DNA of 64,000 bases from GWF2-30-66 sp042576225 (GCA_042576225.1 JBHPCA010000003.1:1-64000), one strand, 5' to 3'; shown: positions 9,286 to 19,316, numbered from the stretch's first letter. Program-made: numbers and translations. The notes: a model not told the origin generated them from the sequence alone.

Positions 9286-10530
9286 TTAAACTCTTTCGAA
9301 CATGCCAGCGTGGTTTTGTTTAATATCGCCACTCAATTGCATGTCAAACAAAATCTCGTGCAACTCATGTATACTTTTGTTAACAACCACAGCTATCTCT
9401 TCTATGGCGCATGACTGTTTTGCGCAACAGGTGAGTATCGCATGCTCTATGCTGTTACTTGCGTATTTCACAGATTGGGCACTTGTAGTTTGAATAATTT
9501 TAGGCTTGCTTTGCAAGCTTTTTGCTATTTCAAGAATTTTTGTGTTTTTGTCTTGGGTTTTAGTGTTATTTTTGTTTTTTTGCTCTTTTTGATTAAGCGC
9601 AACTTTGGGCGAAAGATACCCTGCAAATTCGCACAAAATATCTTCTGCGCAAGAGACCAATTTTGCACCCTGTTGGATCAATGTATGACATCCAAGACTC
9701 AACTCATCATCAATAGGACCAGGAACTGCAAAGACTTCTCGTCCTTGATCAAGTGCAAATTGCGCCGTAATACTGGCACCACTTTTTTTGGCGGCTTGAA
9801 CCACCACGCACCCCAAGCTCAAACCTGCAATTACTCTATTTCTTGCAGGAAAGTTCCCTGGCCTCGCTACCGTTTCAAGTTTAAACGGGCTGACTAATGC
9901 TCCCCCACTTTCTATAATTTTTTCAAACAATTTTTTATTAGAATGGGGATACGGATGCAATAACCCTGAGCCAATAACAGAAATTGTTTGCCCACCTGAT
10001 TCAACAGTTTGTCTATGCGCCATACTATCTGCACCAATAGCACCACCACTGACAACTAACCAGTTGTGCTTCGTAACCTGGGGGATAACGCGCTCTATAA
10101 ATTGCTCACCATATCTGTGCGCTTTTCGAGAACCTACAAAGGCTATTTTTTTATTGTGGCACAAGATGTTCTCATTATTTTCGCTTTTTATGTACAAAAC
10201 TGGCGGCGGTGCGTGTATATGTTTCAGAAGCTCTGGGTATTCTTTACTCAACACAGTAACAAAACGAATATTATGTTTGCCAATTAACCCCGCTTCTCGC
10301 TCTAAAAGACTTATATCTTTAAGCCCCAAATATAACTTATGGGCTACGTTTTTTGCAAACCCAAATAAGTTACTAAAATCAGTCTGTTTGAGCGTATACA
10401 AGTCTTGCAAGTTAAAGCTAGCTTCCCGACTATATTGTAAAATCTTTTTTATGGCAACAGGCCCAATTCCGTCAATAAGCGACAAATGGAGCAGTATTAC
10501 TTCGCAATTAAATTTATTCATGATAAACAT
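9286..10530 (-). CDS. dprA: DNA-processing protein DprA/Smf
   Basis: DprA binds incoming single-stranded DNA and loads RecA during natural transformation. An N-terminal HhH/SAM-like part (LSLIDGIGPVAIKKIL) precedes the Rossmann-like DprA domain. That domain has IAFVGSRKAHRYG, VSGGAIGADSMAH, GSGLLHPYP, FPARNRVIAGLS and the VQAAKKSGA loop. A short linker rich in Lys/Asn leads to a C-terminal winged-helix part (IEEIAVVVNKSIHELHEIL). Length is normal at about 414 aa. No clear Shine-Dalgarno marks the start; ATG codons at 10530 and 10521 are both possible. It suggests the organism can take up or process DNA, which would fit the apparent acquisition of foreign genes. Confidence 0.93.
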   Translation of the reverse strand: MFIMNKFNCEVILLHLSLIDGIGPVAIKKILQYSREASFNLQDLYTLKQTDFSNLFGFAKNVAHKLYLGLKDISLLEREAGLIGKHNIRFVTVLSKEYPELLKHIHAPPPVLYIKSENNENILCHNKKIAFVGSRKAHRYGEQFIERVIPQVTKHNWLVVSGGAIGADSMAHRQTVESGGQTISVIGSGLLHPYPHSNKKLFEKIIESGGALVSPFKLETVARPGNFPARNRVIAGLSLGCVVVQAAKKSGASITAQFALDQGREVFAVPGPIDDELSLGCHTLIQQGAKLVSCAEDILCEFAGYLSPKVALNQKEQKNKNNTKTQDKNTKILEIAKSLQSKPKIIQTTSAQSVKYASNSIEHAILTCCAKQSCAIEEIAVVVNKSIHELHEILFDMQLSGDIKQNHAGMFERV

Positions 10531-10559
10531 ATAATAACGCAAAAAAGAGTTTTAATAAA

Positions 10560-10586
10560 GCAAAATCCCCAGGTTTACCCGGGGAT
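10560..10586 (-). terminator. probable terminator after gyrA
   Basis: AATCCCC and GGGGATT form a stem with extra GGT/ACC pairing inside. On the minus strand it is followed by a T-rich stretch (TTTGCTTTATT). It lies about 45 bp past the gyrA stop and also between gyrA and dprA. Confidence 0.6.
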
Positions 10587-10629
10587 TAAGAATACTTGTT
10601 TTTAAAAAAATTTAATTTTAAAAAATTAG

Positions 10630-13599
10630 CTAAAATTGCATAAACGAATCTGGCTCATCATCGTCATTAACACTTGAAGTTTTTTTGCTTGAATCTAAAG
10701 AGAAAAAGCTTTGTTGCTGATCACCCATCTGGATAGTCTCGTCTTTTTTGGAATCTTCTTTTGTAACTTCTTGTGCTCCTTCTAGCTCTGGCTCTTGAAT
10801 CTCTTTAACTTCTTGGACCTCTTGAGCTTGCGCCTGTATTTCTTGCGCTGGCTCTTGAACTTCCTGCACCGGTTCTTGCGCCGGTTCCTGAACTTGTTCT
10901 TGAACTGGTTCTAGGGCTACTTCTTGTGCAGGCTCCTGTGTTGGCTCTTGTATGTTTGCTGTTTGGCTATTGGCCTGTTTAATAATCCCAGAAGCGTCTT
11001 CAAGCTTCATCTCAGGAGAACTTTTATCAGGCCCACCTGACGCAGGCCCACCTGGTGCAGATTTATCCCTGTCTTCATCTTCCTGAAACGCTACAACTGA
11101 AGCCAACCTTTGATCTTTATCAAGTTTTATAAGCCTTACCCCTTTTGCCTGTCTACCCATTGTTCTAATTTCTTTTGGCGCAAGTCTAATAATTTTTCCT
11201 GCAACATCGATTAAAATTATATGTGAATCTGGATACACAATCGCAAGGCCGATAACAAGACCGTTTCTTTTTTCAGTCGGTATAGTTCTCACACCAACAC
11301 CACCTCTATGGGCAAGTCTGAAATCAGGTACTTTTACCCGTTTTCCATAACCACGCTCTGTTGCAAAGAGAATATCCCCCTCATCATCAGGTATCACTTC
11401 CATACCAACAACATAATCACCTTCTCTGCATCTAATGCCAATCACACCGGAAGCTTGACGCCCCATTGCGCGCACTTCCTGCTCTGAGAATTTTATACCT
11501 TGGCCTTTTGCAGTTGCAATTACCACAGAACCTTGGCCTAAACTTATGTTACAAAATGCCAATTCATCACCCTCTTTGAGCGTAATGCCTCGAATTCCAG
11601 AAACACGTATTTTTGAAAATGCTTTTGCATCTGTACGTTTTACCAGACCTTTTTTTGTGACCATCATCACAAACTTGCCTTCCATCTCTCTTGCACAAAG
11701 TAGTTTCACTACTCGTTCTTCTGCAGTTAATGGCAACAAGTTTACAACAGCACGCCCGCGAGCAGTTCGAGACCCTTCAGGCACCTCAAACACTTTCAGG
11801 CTATACACACGTCCCAAATTGGTAAAGAATAATAATGAATCATGATTTCTTGCAACAAATAGATCTTGAACAAAGTCCTCTTTTTCTTCCAAAGAAGCCA
11901 TGCCCATTTTACCTTTTCCACCTCTATGTTGCACACCGTAGGTAGCCAAGTCAACCCGCTTAATATACCCTTTTGAAGTAATCGTCACCACAACGTCTTC
12001 ATCCGGAATCAAATCAGCTTCGGTCAGAACATCTATCGGTCCAGAAATTTTGGACTTACGTTCATCAGCGTATGCTTTCTTTGTATCCTCAAACTCTTTT
12101 ACAACTTCTTTTTTCAAGATTTCTTTGTCTTCAATAATAGATTTCAAAAACGCAATTACTTTTTTAAGCTCAGCCATCTCAGCATGAATTTTTTCCTGCT
12201 CCAAACCAGTCAAACGTTGCAACTTCATCTCTAAGATTGCTTTGCCCTGCTTGATGGTTAACAAGAATCTTTTGTTCAATGCAGCAATTGCCTCATCTGC
12301 ACTTCTTGACTTTTTAACTATTACAATCACTTCATCTATATTTTGTAATGCTATGATAAAACCGGCCAATATATGCTCACGCTCTTGCGCTTTTCTCAAA
12401 TCATACGCGGTACGTTTATAGACCACCTGCCTTCTATGCTCAATAAAGTGCTGCAATAATTCTCTTAATGTAAAGACTAACGGCTTATTATCCAAAAGCC
12501 CTAACATCAAAATAGAGAACGACGACTGAATTGGGGTATGCTTGTATAACTGGTTTAAAACAACTGAGGGAATCTCACCCCGTTTTATATCTATCACAAG
12601 TCGCATACCACGCTTATCAGACTCATCTCTAATATTTGATATGCCCTCAATAATTTTATTTTTTACTAAATTCGCTATTTTAATCGCAAGCTCTGCCTTG
12701 TTAACCTGATAAGGTAACTCTTTAACAATTAACCTAGAACCTTTTTTAGTTTCCTCTATATCAACAACACCTCTGACAATTGCTCGGCCCCGTCCTGTTC
12801 TATACGCTTTTAAAATCCCTGAACGGCCACAGATTATTCCCCCAGTAGGGAAATCAGGCGCCGGCACAATCTCAAAAATCTCATCGTCTGTTATTTCTTT
12901 ATTTTCAAGTATAGCCAAACATGCATCAATAATTTCACCTAAATTATGAGGCGGTATAGATGTTGCCATACCAACTGCAATACCAGCTGTCCCGTTAACC
13001 AATAAGTTCGGCAGCTTACTTGGCAAAATAACAGGCTCCACCGTGGATTCATCAAAGTTTGGAACAAAAGCAACAGTCTCTTTGTCAAGATCGGCCAAAA
13101 TCTCCTGCGAAATCTTTGCCATACGGACTTCGGTATAACGCATCGCCGCAGCATTGTCACCATCAACAGAACCCCAGTTACCTTGCCCATCAAGCAACGG
13201 ATAACGTTTTGAGAAATCCTGCACCATGCCAACCATGGTGTTATACACCGCCTGGTCACCATGCGGGTGATACTTACCAAGTACTTCACCAACCACACGC
13301 ACCGATTTATGGTACGGCTTGTTGTAGTGAAAACCCAATTTATGCATAGTATACAACACACGCCTGTGCACAGGCTTTAAACCATCTCTGACATCAGGAA
13401 TAGCACGGCTAACAATAACCGACATCGCATAATCAAGAAATGAGCTTTTTAACTCATCCTCGATTAATATCGGCTTTGTCCCCGCACCTGGACCATTTTG
13501 CCCATTTGGCTCACTTGGACCGATTGGCCCACTTGATTGTGGTAATTTTTCTTTATTGCCAGCTTGATTTTTCTCTAGGTTATTATCTATCGGATCCAT
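10630..13599 (-). CDS. gyrA: DNA gyrase subunit A with acidic repeat tail
   Basis: The DNA-cleaving subunit of gyrase. The catalytic Tyr is Tyr155 in AAMRYTEVRM. The GyrA box that distinguishes gyrase from topoisomerase IV is seen as QHRGGKGKMG, and the C-terminal domain shows repeating beta-pinwheel blades. Two features are unusual. First, about 40 Gly/Pro/Asn-rich residues precede the conserved start. Second, about 140 residues follow the last blade, dominated by short Gln-Glu-Pro/Val/Ala repeats (QEPAQE, QEVQE) and ending acidic. In the quinolone-determining loop the positions equivalent to E. coli Ser83 and Asp87 are Gln116 and Asn120. AGAGG lies 10 nt before the ATG. No gyrB is in the window. 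Confidence 0.97.
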   Translation of the reverse strand: MDPIDNNLEKNQAGNKEKLPQSSGPIGPSEPNGQNGPGAGTKPILIEDELKSSFLDYAMSVIVSRAIPDVRDGLKPVHRRVLYTMHKLGFHYNKPYHKSVRVVGEVLGKYHPHGDQAVYNTMVGMVQDFSKRYPLLDGQGNWGSVDGDNAAAMRYTEVRMAKISQEILADLDKETVAFVPNFDESTVEPVILPSKLPNLLVNGTAGIAVGMATSIPPHNLGEIIDACLAILENKEITDDEIFEIVPAPDFPTGGIICGRSGILKAYRTGRGRAIVRGVVDIEETKKGSRLIVKELPYQVNKAELAIKIANLVKNKIIEGISNIRDESDKRGMRLVIDIKRGEIPSVVLNQLYKHTPIQSSFSILMLGLLDNKPLVFTLRELLQHFIEHRRQVVYKRTAYDLRKAQEREHILAGFIIALQNIDEVIVIVKKSRSADEAIAALNKRFLLTIKQGKAILEMKLQRLTGLEQEKIHAEMAELKKVIAFLKSIIEDKEILKKEVVKEFEDTKKAYADERKSKISGPIDVLTEADLIPDEDVVVTITSKGYIKRVDLATYGVQHRGGKGKMGMASLEEKEDFVQDLFVARNHDSLLFFTNLGRVYSLKVFEVPEGSRTARGRAVVNLLPLTAEERVVKLLCAREMEGKFVMMVTKKGLVKRTDAKAFSKIRVSGIRGITLKEGDELAFCNISLGQGSVVIATAKGQGIKFSEQEVRAMGRQASGVIGIRCREGDYVVGMEVIPDDEGDILFATERGYGKRVKVPDFRLAHRGGVGVRTIPTEKRNGLVIGLAIVYPDSHIILIDVAGKIIRLAPKEIRTMGRQAKGVRLIKLDKDQRLASVVAFQEDEDRDKSAPGGPASGGPDKSSPEMKLEDASGIIKQANSQTANIQEPTQEPAQEVALEPVQEQVQEPAQEPVQEVQEPAQEIQAQAQEVQEVKEIQEPELEGAQEVTKEDSKKDETIQMGDQQQSFFSLDSSKKTSSVNDDDEPDSFMQF

Positions 13600-13754
13600 T
13601 ATAAAAATCCTCTCTAAAATCTCTTAAAATTAATTTAATTTAAACGAAATCGTATACAAATAGTATACTACAAAAAGAAAAATAACTCAAGCAACAAAGG
13701 GGTTATTACTGCGTAATTAACACCCAAAAACAGGGAAGATTTCGCAATTAATAT

Positions 13755-15461
13755 CTAATACCCAAAATATCTCACGATTCCCAAAAAATCTAGTGATCTG
13801 GCAACATGCCCAACAAAACCAAAAACACCTAAATAATACCCAAAATGACTAGATAATATTTCAAATATATTCTCACTATAAAAATTTTTCAAAATACCTT
13901 CAGAATCTGCGTAAAAAACAACTAAATCTCCATGCTCGGTTTTATCGACTTTTGCCGATAACAAATGATTACCTTTGCTGTTTTTGATGATAGTTACAAT
14001 GACCTGACTTGGGCTGTTTTTCAGTTTAAAGCATTTTGTCATCTCGTTGTCGTAGAAAAATAAACCAGAATCCGAATCAACTTTTAACACATTAACATAC
14101 ACATTTTTGTTACGTAGTTTAAATCTATTCTTGTCCCGCCATTTCTTACAAAGAAGCTTACCATCGAAAAGCTTATTAAGTTCATAAAGTTTAATAAAAA
14201 CCCCAAGTTTAGCTTTCTTTATCAAATCATTTACACTGTGTAACTGCTTTATAATACCAAGCAAATCATTGTTTTGGGAAAAAATCTTACTGTGTATGAA
14301 TGAAAAAGGCCCACAAGTAGCACCAACTTGTTGCAAACATGGCAATTTAATTATAAAAGCCCTCTTTTTTGAGCAACACTTCTTTTGGCTTATCTCAATC
14401 CTACTTATAGCGTAAAGATAAAATAGCTCATTATCTTTATTAAGAAACTCTTTTTTTATAATCATATTTTTTATTCGCAACTCTTTTAATCTTTTTAATT
14501 TTTCTAACGCACACTTCCTAAGCTTTTCTTTCTCTTCTTTTTTACAAAAAAACTTTTGTATCAAGAAAGACTTCATCTGTATATTCGACGCTAAATCTAT
14601 ATAACTCGAATATGTTTTTTTTGCAGTACTATCTTTGAATGAATCAAAATCAAAATCACGCAACCTACTTACATCCCCTGAGAATATATGCATGGCAAGC
14701 AGAAAATTTTTACCTCTAAAAGATGCAATCATAGAAAAAAACTGTTCAAGTCCATATATAACTTCACTTATTTTTTTGTTTTTTTCACTTTCATTTTTAA
14801 AACTATTTTTTGCAAGAAAAAGCTGAAAATATTTTTTCAATGCTTTAGTTATTTCTAAAAGCGCTCTCACTCTCCCTTTTAGGCTTATATCGGGCATAGT
14901 GTTACTCAAAAGGGCATTAAATACATATTCATACTTATACAAAAAACCCTCTAACCTATAGCGCAAAAAATGCTCGATTTTTACTTCTTTCTTATATCTT
15001 ACGTAATCACTTTCTTTAAATTTTTCCACAAACACAGTTAATCGCGACAATATTCGCTCTAGTGTATTTATTTTACAATAACAATCAATTTCTTTATCCT
15101 GAGACACATTCTCAAAGATATCAAAATAAGTTGTAAAAATATGTTTTAGCTCCTTTTCAAGGCTATCACTTTGCAAAGAGTTCGCTTCTGCCACAGCTAT
15201 CGTATAGAAAAAATCGTCTATCTTTTTTTTCAAGTTTATCGCAATATTTTTCTTTTTTTCATGCTTGTTTCTGTTTTTAATATCTATTTTCTTTTTGTTT
15301 TTGAAGGCTATTGTTTTCTTGTAATTTTTTTCACTTGTTTTCCCAGTAATTGCTTCTTTGCGAGTCTTACCTGCGACACAATGTTGATGTAACGACACGA
15401 GCATTAAAACAAATAATGCTATTTTTGTGATTTTTGATAATTTACTTATATTCATATTCAT
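13755..15461 (-). CDS. secreted protein with cysteine-peptidase-like C-terminus, copy 1
   Basis: 568 aa: signal peptide (to about residue 30), a Lys-rich linker, a long helical middle part, then a C-terminal part with a cysteine-peptidase-like layout. LPCLQQVGATCG supplies Gln378 and Cys383. NHLLSAKVD supplies His499, and FYADSE supplies Asp519. The same three blocks recur in the neighbour at 15494-17095 and in the shorter protein at 54426-55406. The Gln-then-Cys-then-His-then-Asp order is that of papain-like and C39-like folds; the family assignment is inference and no substrate is evident. It lies 33 bp downstream of its tandem paralogue and is similar to it along nearly its whole length, for example in SQDKEI and SGDV. 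Confidence 0.6.
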   Translation of the reverse strand: MNMNISKLSKITKIALFVLMLVSLHQHCVAGKTRKEAITGKTSEKNYKKTIAFKNKKKIDIKNRNKHEKKKNIAINLKKKIDDFFYTIAVAEANSLQSDSLEKELKHIFTTYFDIFENVSQDKEIDCYCKINTLERILSRLTVFVEKFKESDYVRYKKEVKIEHFLRYRLEGFLYKYEYVFNALLSNTMPDISLKGRVRALLEITKALKKYFQLFLAKNSFKNESEKNKKISEVIYGLEQFFSMIASFRGKNFLLAMHIFSGDVSRLRDFDFDSFKDSTAKKTYSSYIDLASNIQMKSFLIQKFFCKKEEKEKLRKCALEKLKRLKELRIKNMIIKKEFLNKDNELFYLYAISRIEISQKKCCSKKRAFIIKLPCLQQVGATCGPFSFIHSKIFSQNNDLLGIIKQLHSVNDLIKKAKLGVFIKLYELNKLFDGKLLCKKWRDKNRFKLRNKNVYVNVLKVDSDSGLFFYDNEMTKCFKLKNSPSQVIVTIIKNSKGNHLLSAKVDKTEHGDLVVFYADSEGILKNFYSENIFEILSSHFGYYLGVFGFVGHVARSLDFLGIVRYFGY

Positions 15462-15493
15462 GGCCCCTATTTTTTATAACCTCTATTATACAA

Positions 15494-17095
15494 TTAACAT
15501 CCAAACACTCTAGATAATCCAACAAATAACCAATTATTATAATAATCTTTACAAAGATGCTCCGAATCAGTATAAAAAACAACCAAATCGTTACCTTCTG
15601 TTTTCTCAACTCTCATTGATATTAAATGCCCCCCCTTGTTGCTTTCAACAAAGGTCGTAAATACTTGACTCGGGCTTTCTTTCTTTTTAAGACACTGCTT
15701 TATCTGGTCTTTATACTTACAAATAACCTTACGCTTTTTTCCTCTACTTTTTACTTCAATAAAATTGATATACGCATTCTGGTCACGCAACTTAAATCTT
15801 TTGCGAAAATAACTGTCTTTATACTTCTGCTTCACAAGCTCACCCTCTACAACTGCACTAAAAAGCTTAAGAAAGCTGCCAGTTATAGTCTCTAGATTTG
15901 CTTTATCTACCAAAACGTTTGCTCTATGCAATTTCTTTATAATATTGAGTAAATCATTATTTTGAGCAAAAATCTTACTGTGTACCAGTGAAAAACTTTT
16001 GCACATACCGCCCACTTGCTGCAAACATGGGAGCTTAACGATAAAAACGCTTCCCTCTTTTTTTCTTTTCTTATATATCTCGATTTTACTTATAGCATAG
16101 AGATAAAAAAGCTCTGAAAAACCCTTTTTTAGATCGTCTTTTAGATCATCTTTATTGGGCAACTCCAGGTTTATAAGCAGATTTTTTATTTTCAACTTTT
16201 TCAATCTTTTTAATTTTTTTAACGCACGCTTTTTAAGCCTTTCTCTTTCTTCTTTTTTGCTAAAAAACTTTTGTATTAATAAAGACTTCATCTTTATGTT
16301 AGGCGCTAATTCTATATAGCTCGAATATGATCTTTTTTCATTATTCAGTGAATCAAAGTTAAACTTGCGCAACTTAGTTACATCTCCTGAAAATATATAT
16401 TTGGCAAGCAAAAAATTCTCCTCAAAAGATTTGGCCAAATAGTAAAACTGAAATAATCTGTAACCAATTTTACGTCTTTTTTCTTTGATTATTGTGGTTA
16501 ACTTGTCTTTATTTTTACTGTTTTTCCCCGAAAGAAACCAATGATAAACTTTTTGCAATTCTCTGGTTATACCTAAAAGCGCTTCTACTTTGCTCTCGGA
16601 ACTTTTATCAAACGAAGGATTAGCCAAAATGGCAAAAAACGCATCCCAGTAATTATTAAAACAATATTGTGTCATCTTGTGTAATAAAAAGTGTTCAAAA
16701 AAACTTTTTTCAGAGTACATAATAAGAGAATTTTTATAAAGTTCTTTTATAAATTCAGTTAATCGAAACAAAGCACGCTTTAATAAAACTATCTTGCAAG
16801 TATAATTAATTTCTTTATCTTGAGACACACTCTCAAACAGGTCAAAATAGGTTACAAACACCTGTTTTAGATTTTTATCAAGATCCCCAGGAACATTGTC
16901 ATCACAGCTATCATCTCCAAAAAAGCTCCGTTCTGCCAAGTTCACCGCACTAAAAAAATTATCTATCTTTTTTTTCGACTTTATTTGCGTCTTCTCCTCA
17001 TTTACACCCCGATATTGTAGCATACAAGTAGTAAAAGAAGAAACAACACAAAGTAAACTAATTGCAAAAACAGAAAACAACTTAGATTTTATCAT
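15494..17095 (-). CDS. secreted protein with cysteine-peptidase-like C-terminus, copy 2
   Basis: 533 aa and a full-length paralogue of the next gene downstream. It has a signal peptide (to about 24), a helical middle part sharing KKKIDNFF, TYFDLFESVSQDKEI and IFSGDVTKLR, a basic helix (KRALKKLKRLKKLKIK), and the C-terminal blocks LPCLQQVGGMC (Gln360, Cys365), GGHLISMRVE (His490) and FYTDSE (Asp510). Conservation of exactly these residues between diverged copies argues that they matter. The residue after Cys365 is Lys rather than the Gly of copy 1. A GGGGTG site precedes the ATG. Tandem duplication and exported status suggest an effector-like role, which is not proven. Confidence 0.6.
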   Translation of the reverse strand: MIKSKLFSVFAISLLCVVSSFTTCMLQYRGVNEEKTQIKSKKKIDNFFSAVNLAERSFFGDDSCDDNVPGDLDKNLKQVFVTYFDLFESVSQDKEINYTCKIVLLKRALFRLTEFIKELYKNSLIMYSEKSFFEHFLLHKMTQYCFNNYWDAFFAILANPSFDKSSESKVEALLGITRELQKVYHWFLSGKNSKNKDKLTTIIKEKRRKIGYRLFQFYYLAKSFEENFLLAKYIFSGDVTKLRKFNFDSLNNEKRSYSSYIELAPNIKMKSLLIQKFFSKKEERERLKKRALKKLKRLKKLKIKNLLINLELPNKDDLKDDLKKGFSELFYLYAISKIEIYKKRKKEGSVFIVKLPCLQQVGGMCKSFSLVHSKIFAQNNDLLNIIKKLHRANVLVDKANLETITGSFLKLFSAVVEGELVKQKYKDSYFRKRFKLRDQNAYINFIEVKSRGKKRKVICKYKDQIKQCLKKKESPSQVFTTFVESNKGGHLISMRVEKTEGNDLVVFYTDSEHLCKDYYNNWLFVGLSRVFGC

Positions 17096-17254
17096 AATAA
17101 CACCCCATTCGGCTCTCTATTTAGACATAAGCAACATAAATAGAGATATATATCTTATATTTTATATTATACCATTTTTTTAAAAAACAGGCAAAAAACC
17201 ACTTAAAAACAGGGAAATTAGGGCTTTTTTGCAATATATTGTTCCCAAAGAGCG

Positions 17255-17260
17255 TATAAT
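17255..17260 (+). promoter_or_regulatory. -10 box (TATAAT) close to lepA start
   Basis: A consensus TATAAT lies only 17 bp before the lepA ATG. No good -35 and no Shine-Dalgarno are visible, so lepA may have a very short or nearly absent leader. Confidence 0.4.
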
Positions 17261-17277
17261 GCATTATACTGGTAACT

Positions 17278-19095
17278 ATGAAAATAAAAAAAATAGATTT
17301 AAAAGACTTTACTCCGGATAAAATAAGAAACTTTTCAGTTATTGCGCATATTGATCATGGCAAATCTTCGCTCTCTGATAGGCTATTGGAGATGACTGGT
17401 ACGATTTCAGATCGAGAAAAACATGAGCAATTCTTGGATAAGTTACAGGTGGAAAAAGAGCGTGGTATAACCGTGAAAGCACAAACCGCCTCTATGTTCC
17501 ATGAGCATAACGGCGAGCTTTATCTGCTTAATTTAATCGACACCCCAGGACACGTTGATTTCAGCTATGAGGTTTCTCGGTCACTCTATGCATGTCAAGG
17601 GGCTTTGTTACTTGTAGATGCTGCTCAAGGGGTACAAGCACAGACAATGGCTAACTTTTATCTGGCTTTTGAGCAAGACCTTGCAATGATCCCGGTTATT
17701 AATAAAGTTGATATGGCTGCTGCCGACCCTGACAGGGTAGCTGACCAAATGGTCAAACTATTTGACTTTAAAAAAGAAGATATGATTTTAACTTCAGCAA
17801 AAACCGGTCTTGGCATGAGAGAGGTTTTAGATGCTGTCGTAGAGCATATCCCTGCACCAAAAGGTGATAAAGACAAAAATCTTAAAGCCCTTCTGTTTGA
17901 TTCTTGGTTTGATGAGTACAGGGGCGTTGTCTGTTTGATTGCGATTCATGACGGAGTCATAAAAAAAGGTGACAATATCACGTTGGCACAATCAGGACAA
18001 AAATATGAGGTGCTTGAGCTTGGCTTAATGTACCCAGATCAGGTACAAAAAAACGCACTTTATCCTGGTCAGGTAGGGTATTTAATCGCCGGTATGAAAA
18101 CGGTTAAAGAGGCCCGAGTTGGTGACACTATTTATCACACAAAAAAAGAAGTAACCCCACTTCCAGGTTTTAAACCAGCAAAACCAATGGTATTTGCCGG
18201 AATATACCCAGTCATAAGTACAGAATTTGAACTATTGCAAGATGCTATAGAAAAATTAACACTAAACGATGCGAGTGTCACTGTTGAGAAAAAATCTTCT
18301 GATGCGCTTGGTCTTGGTTTTAGATGTGGATTTTTAGGCTTGCTCCACATGGATGTATTCAAACAACGCTTAGAGCAAGAATATGGTCTTGATGTTATTG
18401 CAACGGCACCGAGTGTGCTCTATAAACTAAAAATGAACAATGGAGAGACTTTACAAATTGAGCGTCCTTCTGATTTTCCAGATCCAACAAAAATAGAAAC
18501 AATTTTTGAACCAATAATCAAAGCGACTATCATTTTGCCCAAAAAATATCTGGGAAATATTATTAACTTGTGTGAAGAAAAACGAGGCATTCAAGAAAAT
18601 TTATCTTATATGGATGAAGACCGTGTTATTTTGCAATACAAACTTCCATTAAACGAAGTCGCAACAGATTTTTACGACCAGTTAAAATCTTTAAGCTCTG
18701 GTTACGCAAGTTTTGACTATGAAGAGTCTGACTATGAACCCTCAGATTTGATCAAAATGGATATTTTATTAAACGGAAAACCGGTAGACGCTTTATCTGT
18801 TATTGTCCACAAGGACAATGCCTATACGCTTGGACGGGAGCTGGCGCAAAAACTCAGAAAAGTCATCCCTCGTCAGTTGTTTGAGATTGCTGTTCAGGCT
18901 GCCATCGGCGCCAAAATAATCGCAAGAGAAAGCATAAAAGCATTACGCAAGCAAGTAACTGCAAAATGCTACGGCGGCGATATTACCAGAAAGAGAAAGC
19001 TTCTTGAGAAACAAAAAGCTGGTAAAAAACGTATGAAACGAGTTGGTAACGTTGACGTACCCCAAGAGGCATTTTTGACCATCTTAAAAAAATAG
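17278..19095 (+). CDS. lepA: elongation factor 4 (LepA)
   Basis: A ribosome-associated GTPase that back-translocates or aids stalled ribosomes. G-domain motifs are G1 AHIDHGKSS, G2 with RGITVKAQT, G3 DTPGHVDF and G4 NKVD. The C-terminal LepA-specific domain is present (RKVIPRQLFEIAVQAAIG, then GGDITRKRKLLEKQKAGKKR), which separates it from EF-G. At 605 aa it has the normal length. The annotated ATG gives about 12 extra residues before the usual KIRNFSVIAHIDHGK. No convincing ribosome-binding site precedes it. It is transcribed alone, divergently from the preceding peptidase-like pair. Confidence 0.97.
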   Translation: MKIKKIDLKDFTPDKIRNFSVIAHIDHGKSSLSDRLLEMTGTISDREKHEQFLDKLQVEKERGITVKAQTASMFHEHNGELYLLNLIDTPGHVDFSYEVSRSLYACQGALLLVDAAQGVQAQTMANFYLAFEQDLAMIPVINKVDMAAADPDRVADQMVKLFDFKKEDMILTSAKTGLGMREVLDAVVEHIPAPKGDKDKNLKALLFDSWFDEYRGVVCLIAIHDGVIKKGDNITLAQSGQKYEVLELGLMYPDQVQKNALYPGQVGYLIAGMKTVKEARVGDTIYHTKKEVTPLPGFKPAKPMVFAGIYPVISTEFELLQDAIEKLTLNDASVTVEKKSSDALGLGFRCGFLGLLHMDVFKQRLEQEYGLDVIATAPSVLYKLKMNNGETLQIERPSDFPDPTKIETIFEPIIKATIILPKKYLGNIINLCEEKRGIQENLSYMDEDRVILQYKLPLNEVATDFYDQLKSLSSGYASFDYEESDYEPSDLIKMDILLNGKPVDALSVIVHKDNAYTLGRELAQKLRKVIPRQLFEIAVQAAIGAKIIARESIKALRKQVTAKCYGGDITRKRKLLEKQKAGKKRMKRVGNVDVPQEAFLTILKK

Positions 19096-19122
19096 CTTAA
19101 AAAAATTAATACTTTTACTGTA

Positions 19123-19147
19123 GAGCTTTTGAATTATCGAATTCGCG
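19123..19147 (+). repeat. left half of a 25-bp inverted repeat pair
   Basis: Reads GAGCTTTTGAATTATCGAA followed by TTCGCG. It matches the reverse complement of 19996-20020 with two mismatches. It stops exactly where similarity to the downstream gene's signal peptide begins. Confidence 0.6.
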
Positions 19148-19263
19148 TTCCTTTAATTTTATTTAGTCTACAAATAAGCTCTAGCTATATTGTTACGAGC
19201 AGGCCAATCACGGAATGTACAAACAACATTGTTGATATTCAAACCCAACTTTTCTTATGTTGA
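19147..19263 (+). pseudogene. broken copy of the signal-peptide region of the following gene
   Basis: Positions 19151-19220 match 19351-19420 at about 66 of 70 bases with an exact 200-bp offset. In frame it reads PLILFSLQISSSYIVTSRPI, the same signal peptide as the next gene, then degenerates and stops at 19261-19263. The start codon and first residues are missing, replaced by the inverted repeat at 19123-19147. It appears to be the remnant of a tandem copy. Confidence 0.75.
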
Positions 19264-19316
19264 AGAAAAGGGTGTAAGAATGTATGTTTTATCAAATTTA
19301 AAATAGGAGTAGAAAT

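Noticed and set aside
9442..9897. 151-codon frame opposite dprA
   Set aside because: It lies fully antisense to conserved DprA motifs, with no ribosome site or recognisable product.
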